Origin: Solirubrobacterales bacterium
Lineage (GTDB): Bacteria > Actinomycetota > Thermoleophilia > Solirubrobacterales > Solirubrobacteraceae
Length of the DNA stretch: 53,851 bases
Reading direction: 5' to 3'
NCBI GenBank assembly: GCA_019247075.1
Contig: JAFAPR010000216.1
Coordinates: 1-53,851, forward strand
Shown: piece by piece, positions 26,130 to 36,380 of the stretch
Numbering within the stretch: position 1 is the first letter of the stretch
Layout of the letters: every line of letters begins with the position of its first letter
The notes under the pieces: model-generated
The model's database searches: none
Seen by the model: the letters and a program-made list of their open reading frames with translations, nothing else
What the model was told of the DNA's origin: nothing
Program-made: the position numbers and the translations under genes

Positions 26130-27587
26130 CTAGTCGCGCATGGCCGGGAAGAGAATGACTTCGCGGATCGACCGCATCCCGGTGAGAACCATCACCAGCC
26201 GGTCGATTCCCACGCCGATCCCGCCCGTGGGCGGCATACCCAGCTCGAGGGCCTGCAGGAACGCCTCGTCAAACGGCTGGGCCTCGACGTCGCCGAGACC
26301 AGCGAGCGCGCGCTGCTCTTCAAACCGCCGCCTCTGCTCGTCGGGATCGTTGAGCTCCGTGAACGCGTTCGCGATCTCCACGCCGCCGATGAACGCCTCG
26401 AAGCGCTCCGCCAGCCCCGGCTGCACTCTGTGCTGCTTGGCGAAGGGAGACATTTCCACGGGATAGTCGAGTAGGAATGTGGGCTTTACCAGTTGCGGCT
26501 CGACGTACTTGGAGAGCAGCTGGTCCACTAGCTGCGGCCAGGTGTCGCCCTCCGGGGCCGGGACTTCGTGGGCGCGCATCTCCTCGGCAAGCGAGGCGCG
26601 GTCGCGGAAGCGCAAAATGTCCACCCCCGTGCGGGCATGAATGGCGTCCCGCAGAGTCTCCCGTCGCCAGGGCGGGGAGAGGTCGATCGAGCCGGCATAT
26701 CCCGACTCGGAGGCGGCGAAGGCGACGGAGTGCTCACAGAGGGCCGCCATGTCCAGGTAGTCCGCATACGCCTGGTAGGCCTCGAGCATCGTGAACTCGG
26801 GGTTGTGCACCTTGTCGATGCCCTCGTTGCGGAAGTCCTTACCGAGCTCGTACACCCGCTCGAGCCCCCCGACGATCAGCCGCTTCAGGTACAGCTCGGT
26901 GGCGATGCGCAGGTAGAAGGTGCGGTCAAGCGCGTTGTAGTGGGTCGTGAAGGGGCGCGCGGCGGCGCCACCGTAGATGGACTGGAGCACGGGCGTCTCG
27001 ACCTCCACGAACCCCTCGGAATCGAGGAACCGCCTTACCGAGGAGATCACCCGCGCACGCCCGAGGAACAGCTCCCGGACCTGTTCGTTGGCGACCAGAT
27101 CGTCCTCGCGGTGGCGGAAGCGGGTCTCCACGTCTTGCAGGCCGTGGCGCTTTTCGGGCGGCGGTCTGAGTGACTTAGCCAGCAGAGCAAACTGCCCGAT
27201 GCGCAAGGTCAGCTCCCCGCGCCGGGAACGGAACGTGGTGCCATCGATGCCAATCAGGTCGCCGAGGTCGAGGCCCAAGAGCAACGCCAGTCCCTCGTCT
27301 CCGAGCTCGTTCACCCGCGCCTGGAGCTGAATACGGCCGGTCCGATCAGCCAGGTCCAGGAAGGCCATCCTGCCTTGCTCCCGGCGCGCCACCAAGCGGC
27401 CCGCGACCCGGTGCTCCGAGACGCTTTCCTCCCCGGGCGCCAACGCCTCGTGGGCGGCGCGCACCCCCGCGATCGGCTCGACGCCTGCGAACTGGTGTGG
27501 GAAGGGCTCGATCCCCCCGGCGCGCAACTCTTGAAGTTTGCGCCGCCGCGCGGCGAGGAGCTCCGAGGCGGGGGGCTCCCCGCCCAC
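26130..27587 (-). CDS. lysS: Lysyl-tRNA synthetase, class II
   Basis: 485 residues. N-terminal OB-fold anticodon domain (VAGRLVARREQGRMAFLDLADRTGRIQLQAR), then class II core motifs: FLDSEGFVEVETPVLQ (motif 1), FRNEGIDKVHNPEFTMLEAYQAYADY (motif 2) and GGIGVGIDRLVMVLTG (motif 3). It charges tRNA-Lys. GTG 27587 abuts the greA stop with no gap, so the two genes are translationally joined. Confidence 0.96.
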   Translation of the reverse strand: MGGEPPASELLAARRRKLQELRAGGIEPFPHQFAGVEPIAGVRAAHEALAPGEESVSEHRVAGRLVARREQGRMAFLDLADRTGRIQLQARVNELGDEGLALLLGLDLGDLIGIDGTTFRSRRGELTLRIGQFALLAKSLRPPPEKRHGLQDVETRFRHREDDLVANEQVRELFLGRARVISSVRRFLDSEGFVEVETPVLQSIYGGAAARPFTTHYNALDRTFYLRIATELYLKRLIVGGLERVYELGKDFRNEGIDKVHNPEFTMLEAYQAYADYLDMAALCEHSVAFAASESGYAGSIDLSPPWRRETLRDAIHARTGVDILRFRDRASLAEEMRAHEVPAPEGDTWPQLVDQLLSKYVEPQLVKPTFLLDYPVEMSPFAKQHRVQPGLAERFEAFIGGVEIANAFTELNDPDEQRRRFEEQRALAGLGDVEAQPFDEAFLQALELGMPPTGGIGVGIDRLVMVLTGMRSIREVILFPAMRD

Positions 27588-28061
27588 CTACTTGGATGCT
27601 TCGATCTTGGTTATCTTCAGCCGCCGCTCGCCCTTGGGCGTGGTGAAGGTGACTTCCTCCCCGCGCTTGTGGCCGAGCAGGGCCTTTCCGATCGGCGACT
27701 CGTTCGAGAGCTTGAGCTCGGCAGGCTTGGCCTCGGCCGAACCTACGATTGTGTACTTGGTGGACTTGCCGCTTTCCCTTACGTGGACGACCGAGCCGAC
27801 CCTGACCACGTCGGTGGCAAGGTCGGAGGCGTCTATGACAGTCGCCGACCGAAGTCGCTCTTCGAGCTGCGCGATCCTGGCTTCCAGCATCGCCTGCTCG
27901 TTCTTGGCGTCGTCGTACTCAGCGTTCTCGGCGATGTCCCCAAACTCTCTTGCCTCTCGGATCCTCGCGGCCACCTCGCGGCGACGTGTGGTCGACAGGT
28001 GCTCGAGCTCGGACTTCAGGTTGGCCAGTCCTTCGGGAGTGAGAATGACGTCCTTGGGCAT
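27588..28061 (-). CDS. greA: Transcription elongation factor GreA
   Basis: 157 residues, normal GreA length. Coiled-coil N-domain with the acidic tip (REAREFGDIAENAEYDDAKNEQAMLEARI), then the FKBP-like C-domain with GSVVHVRESG, ESPIGKALLGHKRGEEV and TPKGERRLKITKIE. GreA rescues backtracked RNA polymerase by stimulating cleavage. ATG 28061 begins the canonical N-terminus (MPKDVILT). A terminator-like hairpin lies 40-60 bases upstream in its leader. Confidence 0.96.
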   Translation of the reverse strand: MPKDVILTPEGLANLKSELEHLSTTRRREVAARIREAREFGDIAENAEYDDAKNEQAMLEARIAQLEERLRSATVIDASDLATDVVRVGSVVHVRESGKSTKYTIVGSAEAKPAELKLSNESPIGKALLGHKRGEEVTFTTPKGERRLKITKIEASK

Positions 28062-28099
28062 TAGATGGCTCTTCAGACTCTGTATCGGGGGCTTTGGAC

Positions 28100-28123
28100 A
28101 AAAAAGCCCGCTCGGACGGCGGG
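28100..28123 (-). terminator. Intrinsic-terminator-like element upstream of greA
   Basis: Read on the minus strand: CCCGC - 7-base loop - GCGGG, followed by C and a run of six T (28105-28100). It sits between dus and greA, 39 bases before the greA ATG. It could end dus transcription or act as an attenuator in the greA leader. The stem is short but GC-rich. Confidence 0.6.
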
Positions 28124-28128
28124 AAGGC

Positions 28129-28162
28129 CGCGGGCCGCCTGGAAGCACCTCCGCGGCCCGCG
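28129..28162. repeat. 10-bp GC hairpin adjoining the greA leader terminator
   Basis: CGCGGGCCGC (28129-28138) pairs perfectly with GCGGCCCGCG (28153-28162) around a 14-base loop. On the minus strand this hairpin comes first and the terminator-like stem follows five bases later. The pairing layout resembles a leader with two tandem structures. Confidence 0.6.
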
Positions 28163-28231
28163 TGGCCGCGGAAGTATAGAGATTCGCGGTCCTGGCCTTG
28201 ACGGCCGGCGCCGGCGAGCGGGCGGCGCGTG

Positions 28232-29284
28232 TCAGGCGTCCAACAGGGCCGGCTCAGTGGCTCCGTCGAGTGCGACCGCCTCCCGGATCAGGGCCCGAGC
28301 GCTGTGAAAAGTGGACGCGGTCTGAAGCGCGGCGAGAAGCTTGCCCTCCGTCCTGCGCGCGTGGAGGCGCGGAGCCTCCGCGCTTGAAATCCGCTCCTCG
28401 AGCAAGCGCTCGAGATACCAGGGGTAGAACTTGCGCAGGTAGCGCGTGGCGCGCTCGGCGCCCAGGTGCGCGACGGCGCGTTCGATAACCCAGTCGAGTT
28501 CCGCTAGGACCTGCTCGGCGCTGGGTCGTGTGTCGGTCCCCTCAACCAGCTGCGCGAACAGCCAGGGATTACCCAGCGAACCTCGAGCGAGCAGCACCGC
28601 GGCTGCGCCAGTCGCAGCGAACGCGCAGCGGACCTGCTCGGCCGTGTGCAAACCGCCCGAGACCAGCACGGGCACGGGCAGCTCGTCCACCAGGGAGCGG
28701 ACGAGGTCGTAGTTGGGCACCCCCCGGTGGCCCTGCGAGGCGTGGCGGGGGTGGATCGAGACTCCGGCGACGTCGGCGCGTTCCATGAGTGCCCGCGCCA
28801 GGCGAAGACCGCGCAGATCGCCGGCGTGCAGGCCAGAACGCAGCTTGACCGTCACGGGTAGTCCGCTGCCCCTCGCGGCCGCCCGAGCCACCTCCAGGGC
28901 GCGGTCTTCGTCCTCGAGCAGCGCCGCGCCCGCTCCTGTCTTACAGACCTTCGGCACTGGGCAGCCCATGTTCAGATCGAGCACGTCGGCACCGGCGGCC
29001 GCGACCCGCTCCGCGGCCGAGGCCATCACGTCGGGATCTGCTCCAAAGAGCTGCATCGAGACCGGGTGCTCGTCGGGATGTATGCGCAGCAGCTCGCGGC
29101 AGGTGCGCTCGTTGCGGTAGTGGACGGCGAAGCTTGAGACCATCTCGGAGACCACCAGGCCCGCCCCATAGCGCTTGGCCTGAAGCCGGACGAACCAGTT
29201 GCCGATTCCAGCCAGCGGGGCGAGCACAACCCTGTTTGGGATCGAGACCCCGCCCAGCTTCCAAGGATCCGTAAGCGTGGGCAT
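28232..29284 (-). CDS. tRNA-dihydrouridine synthase (Dus family)
   Basis: 350 residues, FMN TIM barrel. IPNRVVLAPLAGIGNWFVR is the FMN-binding N-terminus. DLNMGCPVPKVCKTGAGAALL carries the catalytic cysteine (in KVCKTG), VTVKLRSG is the next strand, and VSGGL and RGSLGNPWLF bind phosphate. It reduces uridines in the tRNA D-loop. ATG 29284 starts MPTLTDPWKLGG; the longer frame overlaps the divergent amidohydrolase. Same position as dusB upstream of lysS in Bacillus. Confidence 0.93.
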   Translation of the reverse strand: MPTLTDPWKLGGVSIPNRVVLAPLAGIGNWFVRLQAKRYGAGLVVSEMVSSFAVHYRNERTCRELLRIHPDEHPVSMQLFGADPDVMASAAERVAAAGADVLDLNMGCPVPKVCKTGAGAALLEDEDRALEVARAAARGSGLPVTVKLRSGLHAGDLRGLRLARALMERADVAGVSIHPRHASQGHRGVPNYDLVRSLVDELPVPVLVSGGLHTAEQVRCAFAATGAAAVLLARGSLGNPWLFAQLVEGTDTRPSAEQVLAELDWVIERAVAHLGAERATRYLRKFYPWYLERLLEERISSAEAPRLHARRTEGKLLAALQTASTFHSARALIREAVALDGATEPALLDA

Positions 29285-29309
29285 AGCGCTTTCATGGTAC
29301 GAATCACGC

Positions 29310-30515
29310 ATGAGCACGCGGGAGGCGCAAACCGAAATCGGGCGCGAGCCCCACGCCGACGACGCCGCCCGGAGCCCGGCGAGCGACCGTACCGCCGCCG
29401 AGCTCGCAGGAGTGCTGAGCGCGTTCAACCAGGTCGTGCTCGACCACATCCCCGGTCTCGAGCTGTTCGATGCCCACACCCACCTGGGACAGAACGACCC
29501 CGACGGGATGCGCCAGCGGCCCGAGGAGCTCCTTTCCGGCCTGACGCTGGCGCACGCGAGGGGAGCGTTCGTGTTTCCGATGCACGAGCCCGACGGCTAC
29601 TGCAACGCCAACGACATGGTGCTTGCGGCCGCACGCGACTCAGGGGGCGCGTTGGTCCCGTTCGCGCGCGTAGACCCTCACCAGCGGCCGGTCCCGGAGG
29701 CGGAGCGATGCCTCGATGCAGGGGCCCGCGGGATCAAGCTGCATCCGCGTGCCGAGCAGTTCACGCTCGATCACCCCGCCGTGCGCGACCTCGTCGCGCT
29801 GGCCCACGAGCGCCGCGTCCCGGTCCTGATCCACGCCGGGCGCGGCATCCCGGCCCTTGGGGTGCACGCGGTCGAGCTCGCTGGCGCGTTCCCGGAGGCG
29901 CGCCTGATACTGGCCCACGCCGGGATCTGCGATCTGTCATGGATCTGGGAGGCGGCGCCTGACCATCCCAACCTCCTCTTCGACACCGCCTGGTGGATGC
30001 CGACTGATCTGATCACGCTGTTCTCGTTGGTGCCGGCGGGGCAGGTCGTGTTCGCCTCCGACTCACCGTACGGGAGCACGCTGATGTCGTCGTCCTTTCA
30101 GCTCCGGCTCGCGCTGCAGGCCGGGCTCTCGGGCGACCAGATCCGGTCGGTTGCGTCGGGCCAAGCGCTCAGGCTCGCCGCGGGCGAAGCGCTGCTGCCG
30201 GCCGGACCGCCGCTGGGCGAGCGCGAGCAGGCGCCCCACGTGCTGCTCGAGCGTCTGGCTCAATTCGTGCTGCTGGCGGTGATTGAGCTGTTCCGAGGCG
30301 GCGATGGGGCGGAGATGCTGGCACTCGCGCGGCTGGCGTGCGACATCCCTTCGGACATCGACGACGCCCCCGTGTTCGCCGCGGTGCTGGGTCTGCTCGA
30401 TCTCCACGCGCGGCTCTCGGCTGCCAATCCAGACGACCGCCGGGTCCGCGCCCTGCTGATCCTCGCAGCTTCGGTGGCCCGAAGTCCGGACGTACCGCTG
30501 CCACCAGTCCAATAA
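29310..30515 (+). CDS. Amidohydrolase family 2 (TIM-barrel metal hydrolase)
   Basis: 401 residues. The first ~45 are not conserved; then FDAHTHLGQ holds the HxH metal site, GIKLHPRAEQF the third ligand region, LIHAGRGIP and ILAHAGICD the later histidines, and FASDSPYGS the catalytic aspartate. The C-terminal ~120 residues form an extra helical part (LLAVIELFRGGDGAEMLALARLACDIP). Start ATG 29310, 25 bases from the divergent dus start. The reaction (hydrolysis or decarboxylation) cannot be fixed from sequence. Confidence 0.82.
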   Translation: MSTREAQTEIGREPHADDAARSPASDRTAAELAGVLSAFNQVVLDHIPGLELFDAHTHLGQNDPDGMRQRPEELLSGLTLAHARGAFVFPMHEPDGYCNANDMVLAAARDSGGALVPFARVDPHQRPVPEAERCLDAGARGIKLHPRAEQFTLDHPAVRDLVALAHERRVPVLIHAGRGIPALGVHAVELAGAFPEARLILAHAGICDLSWIWEAAPDHPNLLFDTAWWMPTDLITLFSLVPAGQVVFASDSPYGSTLMSSSFQLRLALQAGLSGDQIRSVASGQALRLAAGEALLPAGPPLGEREQAPHVLLERLAQFVLLAVIELFRGGDGAEMLALARLACDIPSDIDDAPVFAAVLGLLDLHARLSAANPDDRRVRALLILAASVARSPDVPLPPVQ

Positions 30516-30529
30516 CCTTTGGCAGCGAC

Positions 30530-30817
30530 ATGGAGGACGAGACCCCGACCCTTTTTGTGTGCCATGGCGACGACGGGGGGCCGAAGATGCATCCGTGCCG
30601 GCGGGTTCAGGAGGCGCTCCGCGCCGCCGGCATCGAGTACCACAAGGTGATCGCCGGTCACGGCAGCCCGTTCCCCTTCCTGCGCAAGGGTTCGCGCGAG
30701 GAGCTTCGGGCGGCGACCGGCGACACCAAGCTGCCGGCGCTGAAGCTCTCCGACGGGACGGTCATCACCCAATCTCGCGCGATTCTGTCCTGGATCGAGC
30801 AACAGCGTCAGCCGTAG
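30530..30817 (+). CDS. Glutaredoxin/GST-N-like small protein
   Basis: 95 residues with a thioredoxin-type fold of the GST N-terminal/glutaredoxin class: TLFVCHGDD strand, HPCRRVQEALRAAGIEYHKVI helix and strand, then KLPALKLSDGTVITQSRAILSWIE with the conserved cis-proline and glutaredoxin-like glycine. Cysteines occur near positions 11 and 23. Follows the amidohydrolase by 14 bases. Its 3' end overlaps the convergent coaX gene by ten bases. Confidence 0.78.
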   Translation: MEDETPTLFVCHGDDGGPKMHPCRRVQEALRAAGIEYHKVIAGHGSPFPFLRKGSREELRAATGDTKLPALKLSDGTVITQSRAILSWIEQQRQP

Positions 30818-31590
30818 CCGGCGACGTTGCGCTCCCAGATCAGACGCAGGCCGGTCAAGGTCAGCAGGTCGTCGACTTCCTCGATCGTTTCGCGGACGAA
30901 GGGCACCAACAATGCGGCCAGTCCGCCGGTGGCGATCACCGTCACATCCGCCCCGAGCTCGTCGCGCAGGCGGCGGACGATTCCGTCGACCTGGCTTGCG
31001 AACCCGTAGACGATCCCGCTCCGGATCGCGTCCACCGTCGACTTCCCAATCAACGACCGCGGGCAAGCCAGCTCGACCTTGGGCAGCTTCGCGGCGCGAT
31101 CGTAGAGCGCGTCGATCGAGATCTCCGCCCCCGGGGTGATGATCCCGCCGAGGTACTCGCCTGTCGCAGACACGACGTCGTAGGTAATCGCCGTCCCGAA
31201 GTCGACGATCACGCAGGCCCCTTGGACGCGGTCGTAGGCGGCCACGGCATTGACGAGCCTGTCTGCGCCGACCTCGTGCGGGTTGTCGACGCGGATCGCC
31301 ATCCCGGTGCGGATTGCGGGCCCCACGACCAGCATCTCCTGGTCGAGGTAGCGGTGCGCCATCGCCCGCCACTCGTCGGACAGCTGTGGGACGGTCGAGG
31401 ACACGATTGTCCCGTCGATGTCGGCGAATCGCAGCCCGCGCAGCGCGAGCAGGTTGGATAGCACCGCTCCGAGCTCGTCACGAGTGGACTCCCGGACCGT
31501 GGCAAAGCGCCAGTGCTCCAGTCTGCCATCACCATCTGCGAAGACGCCGAAGTGCGTCTGGGTGTTGCCGACGTCAACCACCAGCAGCAT
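30808..31590 (-). CDS. coaX: Type III pantothenate kinase CoaX
   Basis: 260 residues of the ASKHA fold: DVGNTQTHFGVF near the start is the phosphate-binding loop, PHEVGADRLVNAVAAYD the dimer/substrate motif, VDFGTAITYDVV the second phosphate loop, and GGIITPG and VIATGGLA later. It makes 4'-phosphopantothenate, the first step of CoA synthesis. ATG 31590. It lies after folK on the minus strand; in Bacillus coaX is also next to ftsH and the folate genes. Confidence 0.95.
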   Translation of the reverse strand: MLLVVDVGNTQTHFGVFADGDGRLEHWRFATVRESTRDELGAVLSNLLALRGLRFADIDGTIVSSTVPQLSDEWRAMAHRYLDQEMLVVGPAIRTGMAIRVDNPHEVGADRLVNAVAAYDRVQGACVIVDFGTAITYDVVSATGEYLGGIITPGAEISIDALYDRAAKLPKVELACPRSLIGKSTVDAIRSGIVYGFASQVDGIVRRLRDELGADVTVIATGGLAALLVPFVRETIEEVDDLLTLTGLRLIWERNVAGYG

Positions 31591-31635
31591 GTGCGGATTA
31601 TGTTCCTCACGCCACCAGCGGTGCCCGAACGGCGC

Positions 31636-32142
31636 TCAGACCAGCGGTGGCGCCGCCCGGCGCACTTCCTGTCCGGGCGGGAGGCCATCCAGAGCCGGGC
31701 CCAACGCCCTGCCGTCGGGCAGCGTCAGGGACGGATCCAACTCCAGCAGCGGTATGAGTACGAACCGCCGCTCCAACACCGAGGGATGGGGAACTGTCAG
31801 TCGTCCCGAGGCGTGAACCACGCCGTCCAGAATCAGTACGTCGACGTCGATTTCCCTGGGCCCATGGCGAACGCCGGTCGCTCGCCGGCCGAGCTCTCGC
31901 TCGACTTCCTTGCAGGCCTGAAGCAGCTGCCCTGGGGCAAGCTCGGTCACGATCCGCACGCAGGCGTTGAGGAAATCCCGCTGTTTGGCGACCGGCCCGA
32001 CCGGTTCTGTCTCGTACACCGACGATGAGGCGAGGACCTCGACCCCATGTCCGGGCAGTGCGGCGACAGCGTCCTTCAGGTGAGCCAGCCGGTCCCCGAC
32101 GTTAGAACCGAGACCCAGATAACCGCGGCGGCGCCGGATCAC
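31636..32142 (-). CDS. folK: FolK, HPPK (7,8-dihydro-6-hydroxymethylpterin pyrophosphokinase)
   Basis: 168 residues. Family motifs: GYLGLGSNVGDR, SSVYETEPVG, FLNACVRIVT, and GVRHGPREIDVDVLILDG with the conserved DxD magnesium ligands, then VPHPSVLERRFVLIPL. It passes pyrophosphate from ATP to the pterin in folate synthesis. GTG 32142 is the only usable start before GYLGLGSN. No clear ribosome site; 40 bases after folB. Confidence 0.95.
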   Translation of the reverse strand: MIRRRRGYLGLGSNVGDRLAHLKDAVAALPGHGVEVLASSSVYETEPVGPVAKQRDFLNACVRIVTELAPGQLLQACKEVERELGRRATGVRHGPREIDVDVLILDGVVHASGRLTVPHPSVLERRFVLIPLLELDPSLTLPDGRALGPALDGLPPGQEVRRAAPPLV

Positions 32143-32182
32143 CGCAACCGGTTTGCACCCGAGACGCTGGAGGCGGCGTCCC

Positions 32183-32614
32183 TCACTCGCTCTCGCGCCA
32201 GACCTCCACCGAGACCTCCTCGACCGGGAGCGCCAACGGGGGCTCGGGCTTGGCGGCCTTAACCCATACGGAATAGACGTCGTAGCGCTCCAGCAGCCGG
32301 TCCGCGACCGCCGTGCAAAGGCGCTCGAGCGTCCTGTAGCTGCGCTGCTGGGCGACGAGGTTGGCAGTGTCGCAGACCTCCGCGTAATCCACGGTGTCCT
32401 CCAGCCGATCGGTGACCGTGGCGTCGCTTTCCTCGAGGTCCAAACGCAGGTCGAGCAGCAGCCGTTGCCCGACCTCACGCTCCGCGGCCGTAACGCCGAC
32501 GTGTGTGAACAGCGACAGCCCGCTGATCTCGATCGTGACCTCGGGTTCGGAGGGCGTTCGCTCGCGCCGCTCGTCTACGTCGTCGAACTCCCCTGGCTCG
32601 TCGTCGCCGTCCAT
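32183..32614 (-). CDS. folB: FolB, dihydroneopterin aldolase
   Basis: 143 residues. The first ~25 are acidic and not conserved; from IEISGLSLFTHVGVTAAEREVGQRLLLDLRL the family pattern is clear. It continues as DTVDYAEVCDTANLVAQ and TLERLCTAVADRLLERYDVYSVWVKAAKPEPPL, with the catalytic lysine in KAAKP. ATG 32614 lies inside the 3' end of folP, so translation is coupled to it. Confidence 0.93.
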   Translation of the reverse strand: MDGDDEPGEFDDVDERRERTPSEPEVTIEISGLSLFTHVGVTAAEREVGQRLLLDLRLDLEESDATVTDRLEDTVDYAEVCDTANLVAQQRSYRTLERLCTAVADRLLERYDVYSVWVKAAKPEPPLALPVEEVSVEVWRESE

Positions 32615-33462
32615 CGGCGGCGGACCGTAGCAGCCGCGACGGCGAGCGCGTCGTGGGCGGCAGCGACGTCATGAACGCGAAATATCCGGGCCCCGCCCGC
32701 GTAGGCGAGGACGTTTGCGGAGATCGTGCCTGCCAGGCGGTCACGGACCGACCGGTCCGTCAGGCGACCGATGAATGACTTGCGCGAGCTGCCGACAAGC
32801 ACTGGACGGCCCAGTGCGGCCAGCTCGTCGATTCGGGCCAGCAGCTCCAGATTGTGCTCGACGGTCTTTCCGAAGCCAATCCCGGGGTCGAGCATGATCC
32901 GCTCCTCGCGAATGCCCTGCGCAGTGGCGAACGCCAGCCGCTCCTCCAGGAAGGCCTTGACCTCGCTTACAACGTCTTCATATCGGGGGTCGTCCTGCAT
33001 CGTGCGGGGGTCGCCGAGCATGTGCATGAGGCAGCAGTCGGCTGCGCTTGAAGCGACGATGCCGACCATCTCGGGGTCTCCGCGCAGGGCGGTGACGTCG
33101 TTGACGAACGTGGCGCCCGCCTTGACCGCGCGCGCCGCGACTGCAGCTTTGGCGGTATCGACCGAGAGCTGGGCGCGTGTGCCGGCCGCCGCCAGCCCCT
33201 CGATCACGGGGACGACCCGTTCGAGCTCCTCCTCGACCTCCACGGGCGGGGCGCCTGGGCGGGTCGACTCGCCTCCGATGTCCAGGATCGAGGCCCGCTG
33301 CTGCTCGAGCTCGAGCCCGTGCGCGACAGCCGCTCGAGGATCGAGATAGCGGCCACCATCGGAGAAGGAGTCGGGAGTCACGTTGACCACCCCCATCACG
33401 AGGAAGTCGACGCCCGGGGAGGCCAGCAGCGCAGAGGCACGTGGCGGGGTACCGGCGCTCAC
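32575..33462 (-). CDS. folP: FolP, dihydropteroate synthase
   Basis: 295 residues, TIM barrel. Motifs VMGVVNVTPDSFSDGGRYLD (diphosphate loop), LDIGGESTRPGA, LSVDTAKAAVA, LMHMLGDPRTMQ, LDPGIGFGKT and VGSSRKSFIG. It joins p-aminobenzoate to the pterin, the sulfonamide target. GTG 33462 overlaps the stop of the small membrane gene (GTGA). Its 3' end overlaps folB by ~40 bases. Confidence 0.96.
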   Translation of the reverse strand: MSAGTPPRASALLASPGVDFLVMGVVNVTPDSFSDGGRYLDPRAAVAHGLELEQQRASILDIGGESTRPGAPPVEVEEELERVVPVIEGLAAAGTRAQLSVDTAKAAVAARAVKAGATFVNDVTALRGDPEMVGIVASSAADCCLMHMLGDPRTMQDDPRYEDVVSEVKAFLEERLAFATAQGIREERIMLDPGIGFGKTVEHNLELLARIDELAALGRPVLVGSSRKSFIGRLTDRSVRDRLAGTISANVLAYAGGARIFRVHDVAAAHDALAVAAATVRRRWTATTSQGSSTT

Positions 33463-33695
33463 TCTTCTGGATTCTCGTCGGGCCAGCGACCGTGACGGGC
33501 GAAGTAGTCGCGCGCTCGCTCTTCCTCGTCCCGCTCGCGGTTGCTCTGAAGGCTAAGTCGGAACAGCCAATTGACCATCCACACGATCAGCGCGACGATC
33601 AGCAGCCCGACGCCGGTCGCGGCCTCGGCGGTGCGACCGCGCCCCAAAATGATCGCCACGATCCCTGCCACCGCGATGGCGACGGGAAGCCACAC
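33459..33695 (-). CDS. Small two-helix membrane protein between ftsH and folP
   Basis: 78 residues: two hydrophobic helices (about 2-18 and 26-45), then a charged cytoplasmic tail (NRERDEEERARDYFARHGRWPDENPEE). GTG 33695. The frame continues upstream as TLTRLALIATR before it, so an upstream CTG at 33725 could be the true start; no ribosome site settles this. The stop overlaps folP (GTGA), and it lies right after ftsH, so it is in the operon. Function unknown. Confidence 0.75.
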   Translation of the reverse strand: MWLPVAIAVAGIVAIILGRGRTAEAATGVGLLIVALIVWMVNWLFRLSLQSNRERDEEERARDYFARHGRWPDENPEE

Positions 33696-33748
33696 CCGGG
33701 TGGCGATAAGCGCAAGACGCGTCAGCGTGCCGCGAGGCCCCGTCGGAC

Positions 33749-35695
<1,947 letters not shown>

Positions 35696-35827
35696 AGCGG
35701 CAAATCGTGCCTCCGGCACGCTGCGGTCAAACCGGGAATAGCCAAGCGTAGCAGTCCAGTTTGTCCGCGCGAAGACGATGTAGCGCGCAATTCACACGCC
35801 CGCTAAGGGCCGGCGCACAGGCCGATC

Positions 35828-36358
35828 TCACTGCTTCAGCGCCGCCACGTATCGCAGGTTGCGGTAGCGCTCGCGGTGGTCGAGCCCGTACCCGATCGCG
35901 AAGCGATTGGGGATCTCGAACCCCACGTACCGCGTGCGCAGCTCCACTTTGCGGCGTTCGGGCTTGATCAGGAGGGCGCAGACCTCCAGCGAGCGCGGGT
36001 TCCGGGCGCCTAGATTGCGCAACAGGTACTGGAGCGTCAGTCCGGAATCCACGATGTCCTCGACGATCAGCACGTCCCTGCCCTCGATCGCCGCGTCGAG
36101 GTCCTTGAGGATCCGCACCACGCCGCTCGACTTCGTCGCCGAGCCGTACGAGGCCACGGCCATAAAGTCGAGCTCAACCGGCACTTCCAGCGCCCGCATC
36201 AGGTCCGAGAGGAAAAAGACCGCGCCCTTGAGCACGCCCACGAGCACCAGGTCCTTGCCGGCATAGTCGCGCGAGACCTCGGCTGCCAGCTCGCAAACGC
36301 GGCGCTCGAGATCCTCCGCTGAGACGAGGATCTCCCCGATCGCGTCGTCGGCGTCCAT
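35828..36358 (-). CDS. hpt: Hypoxanthine phosphoribosyltransferase
   Basis: 176 residues. PRPP-binding motif VLIVEDIVDSGLTLQYL is clear, GVLKGAVFF is the nucleotide loop, and DFMAVASYGSATKSSGVV is the flexible active-site loop. It salvages hypoxanthine and guanine. ATG 36358. tilS lies 22 bases upstream, the same pair as in Bacillus. Confidence 0.95.
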   Translation of the reverse strand: MDADDAIGEILVSAEDLERRVCELAAEVSRDYAGKDLVLVGVLKGAVFFLSDLMRALEVPVELDFMAVASYGSATKSSGVVRILKDLDAAIEGRDVLIVEDIVDSGLTLQYLLRNLGARNPRSLEVCALLIKPERRKVELRTRYVGFEIPNRFAIGYGLDHRERYRNLRYVAALKQ

Positions 36359-36380
36359 TACGGCGGTGAGTGTATGGGCC

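Noticed and set aside
32840-33386. Plus-strand frames opposite folP
   Set aside because: Antisense to folP and serine/arginine-rich; no family signal.
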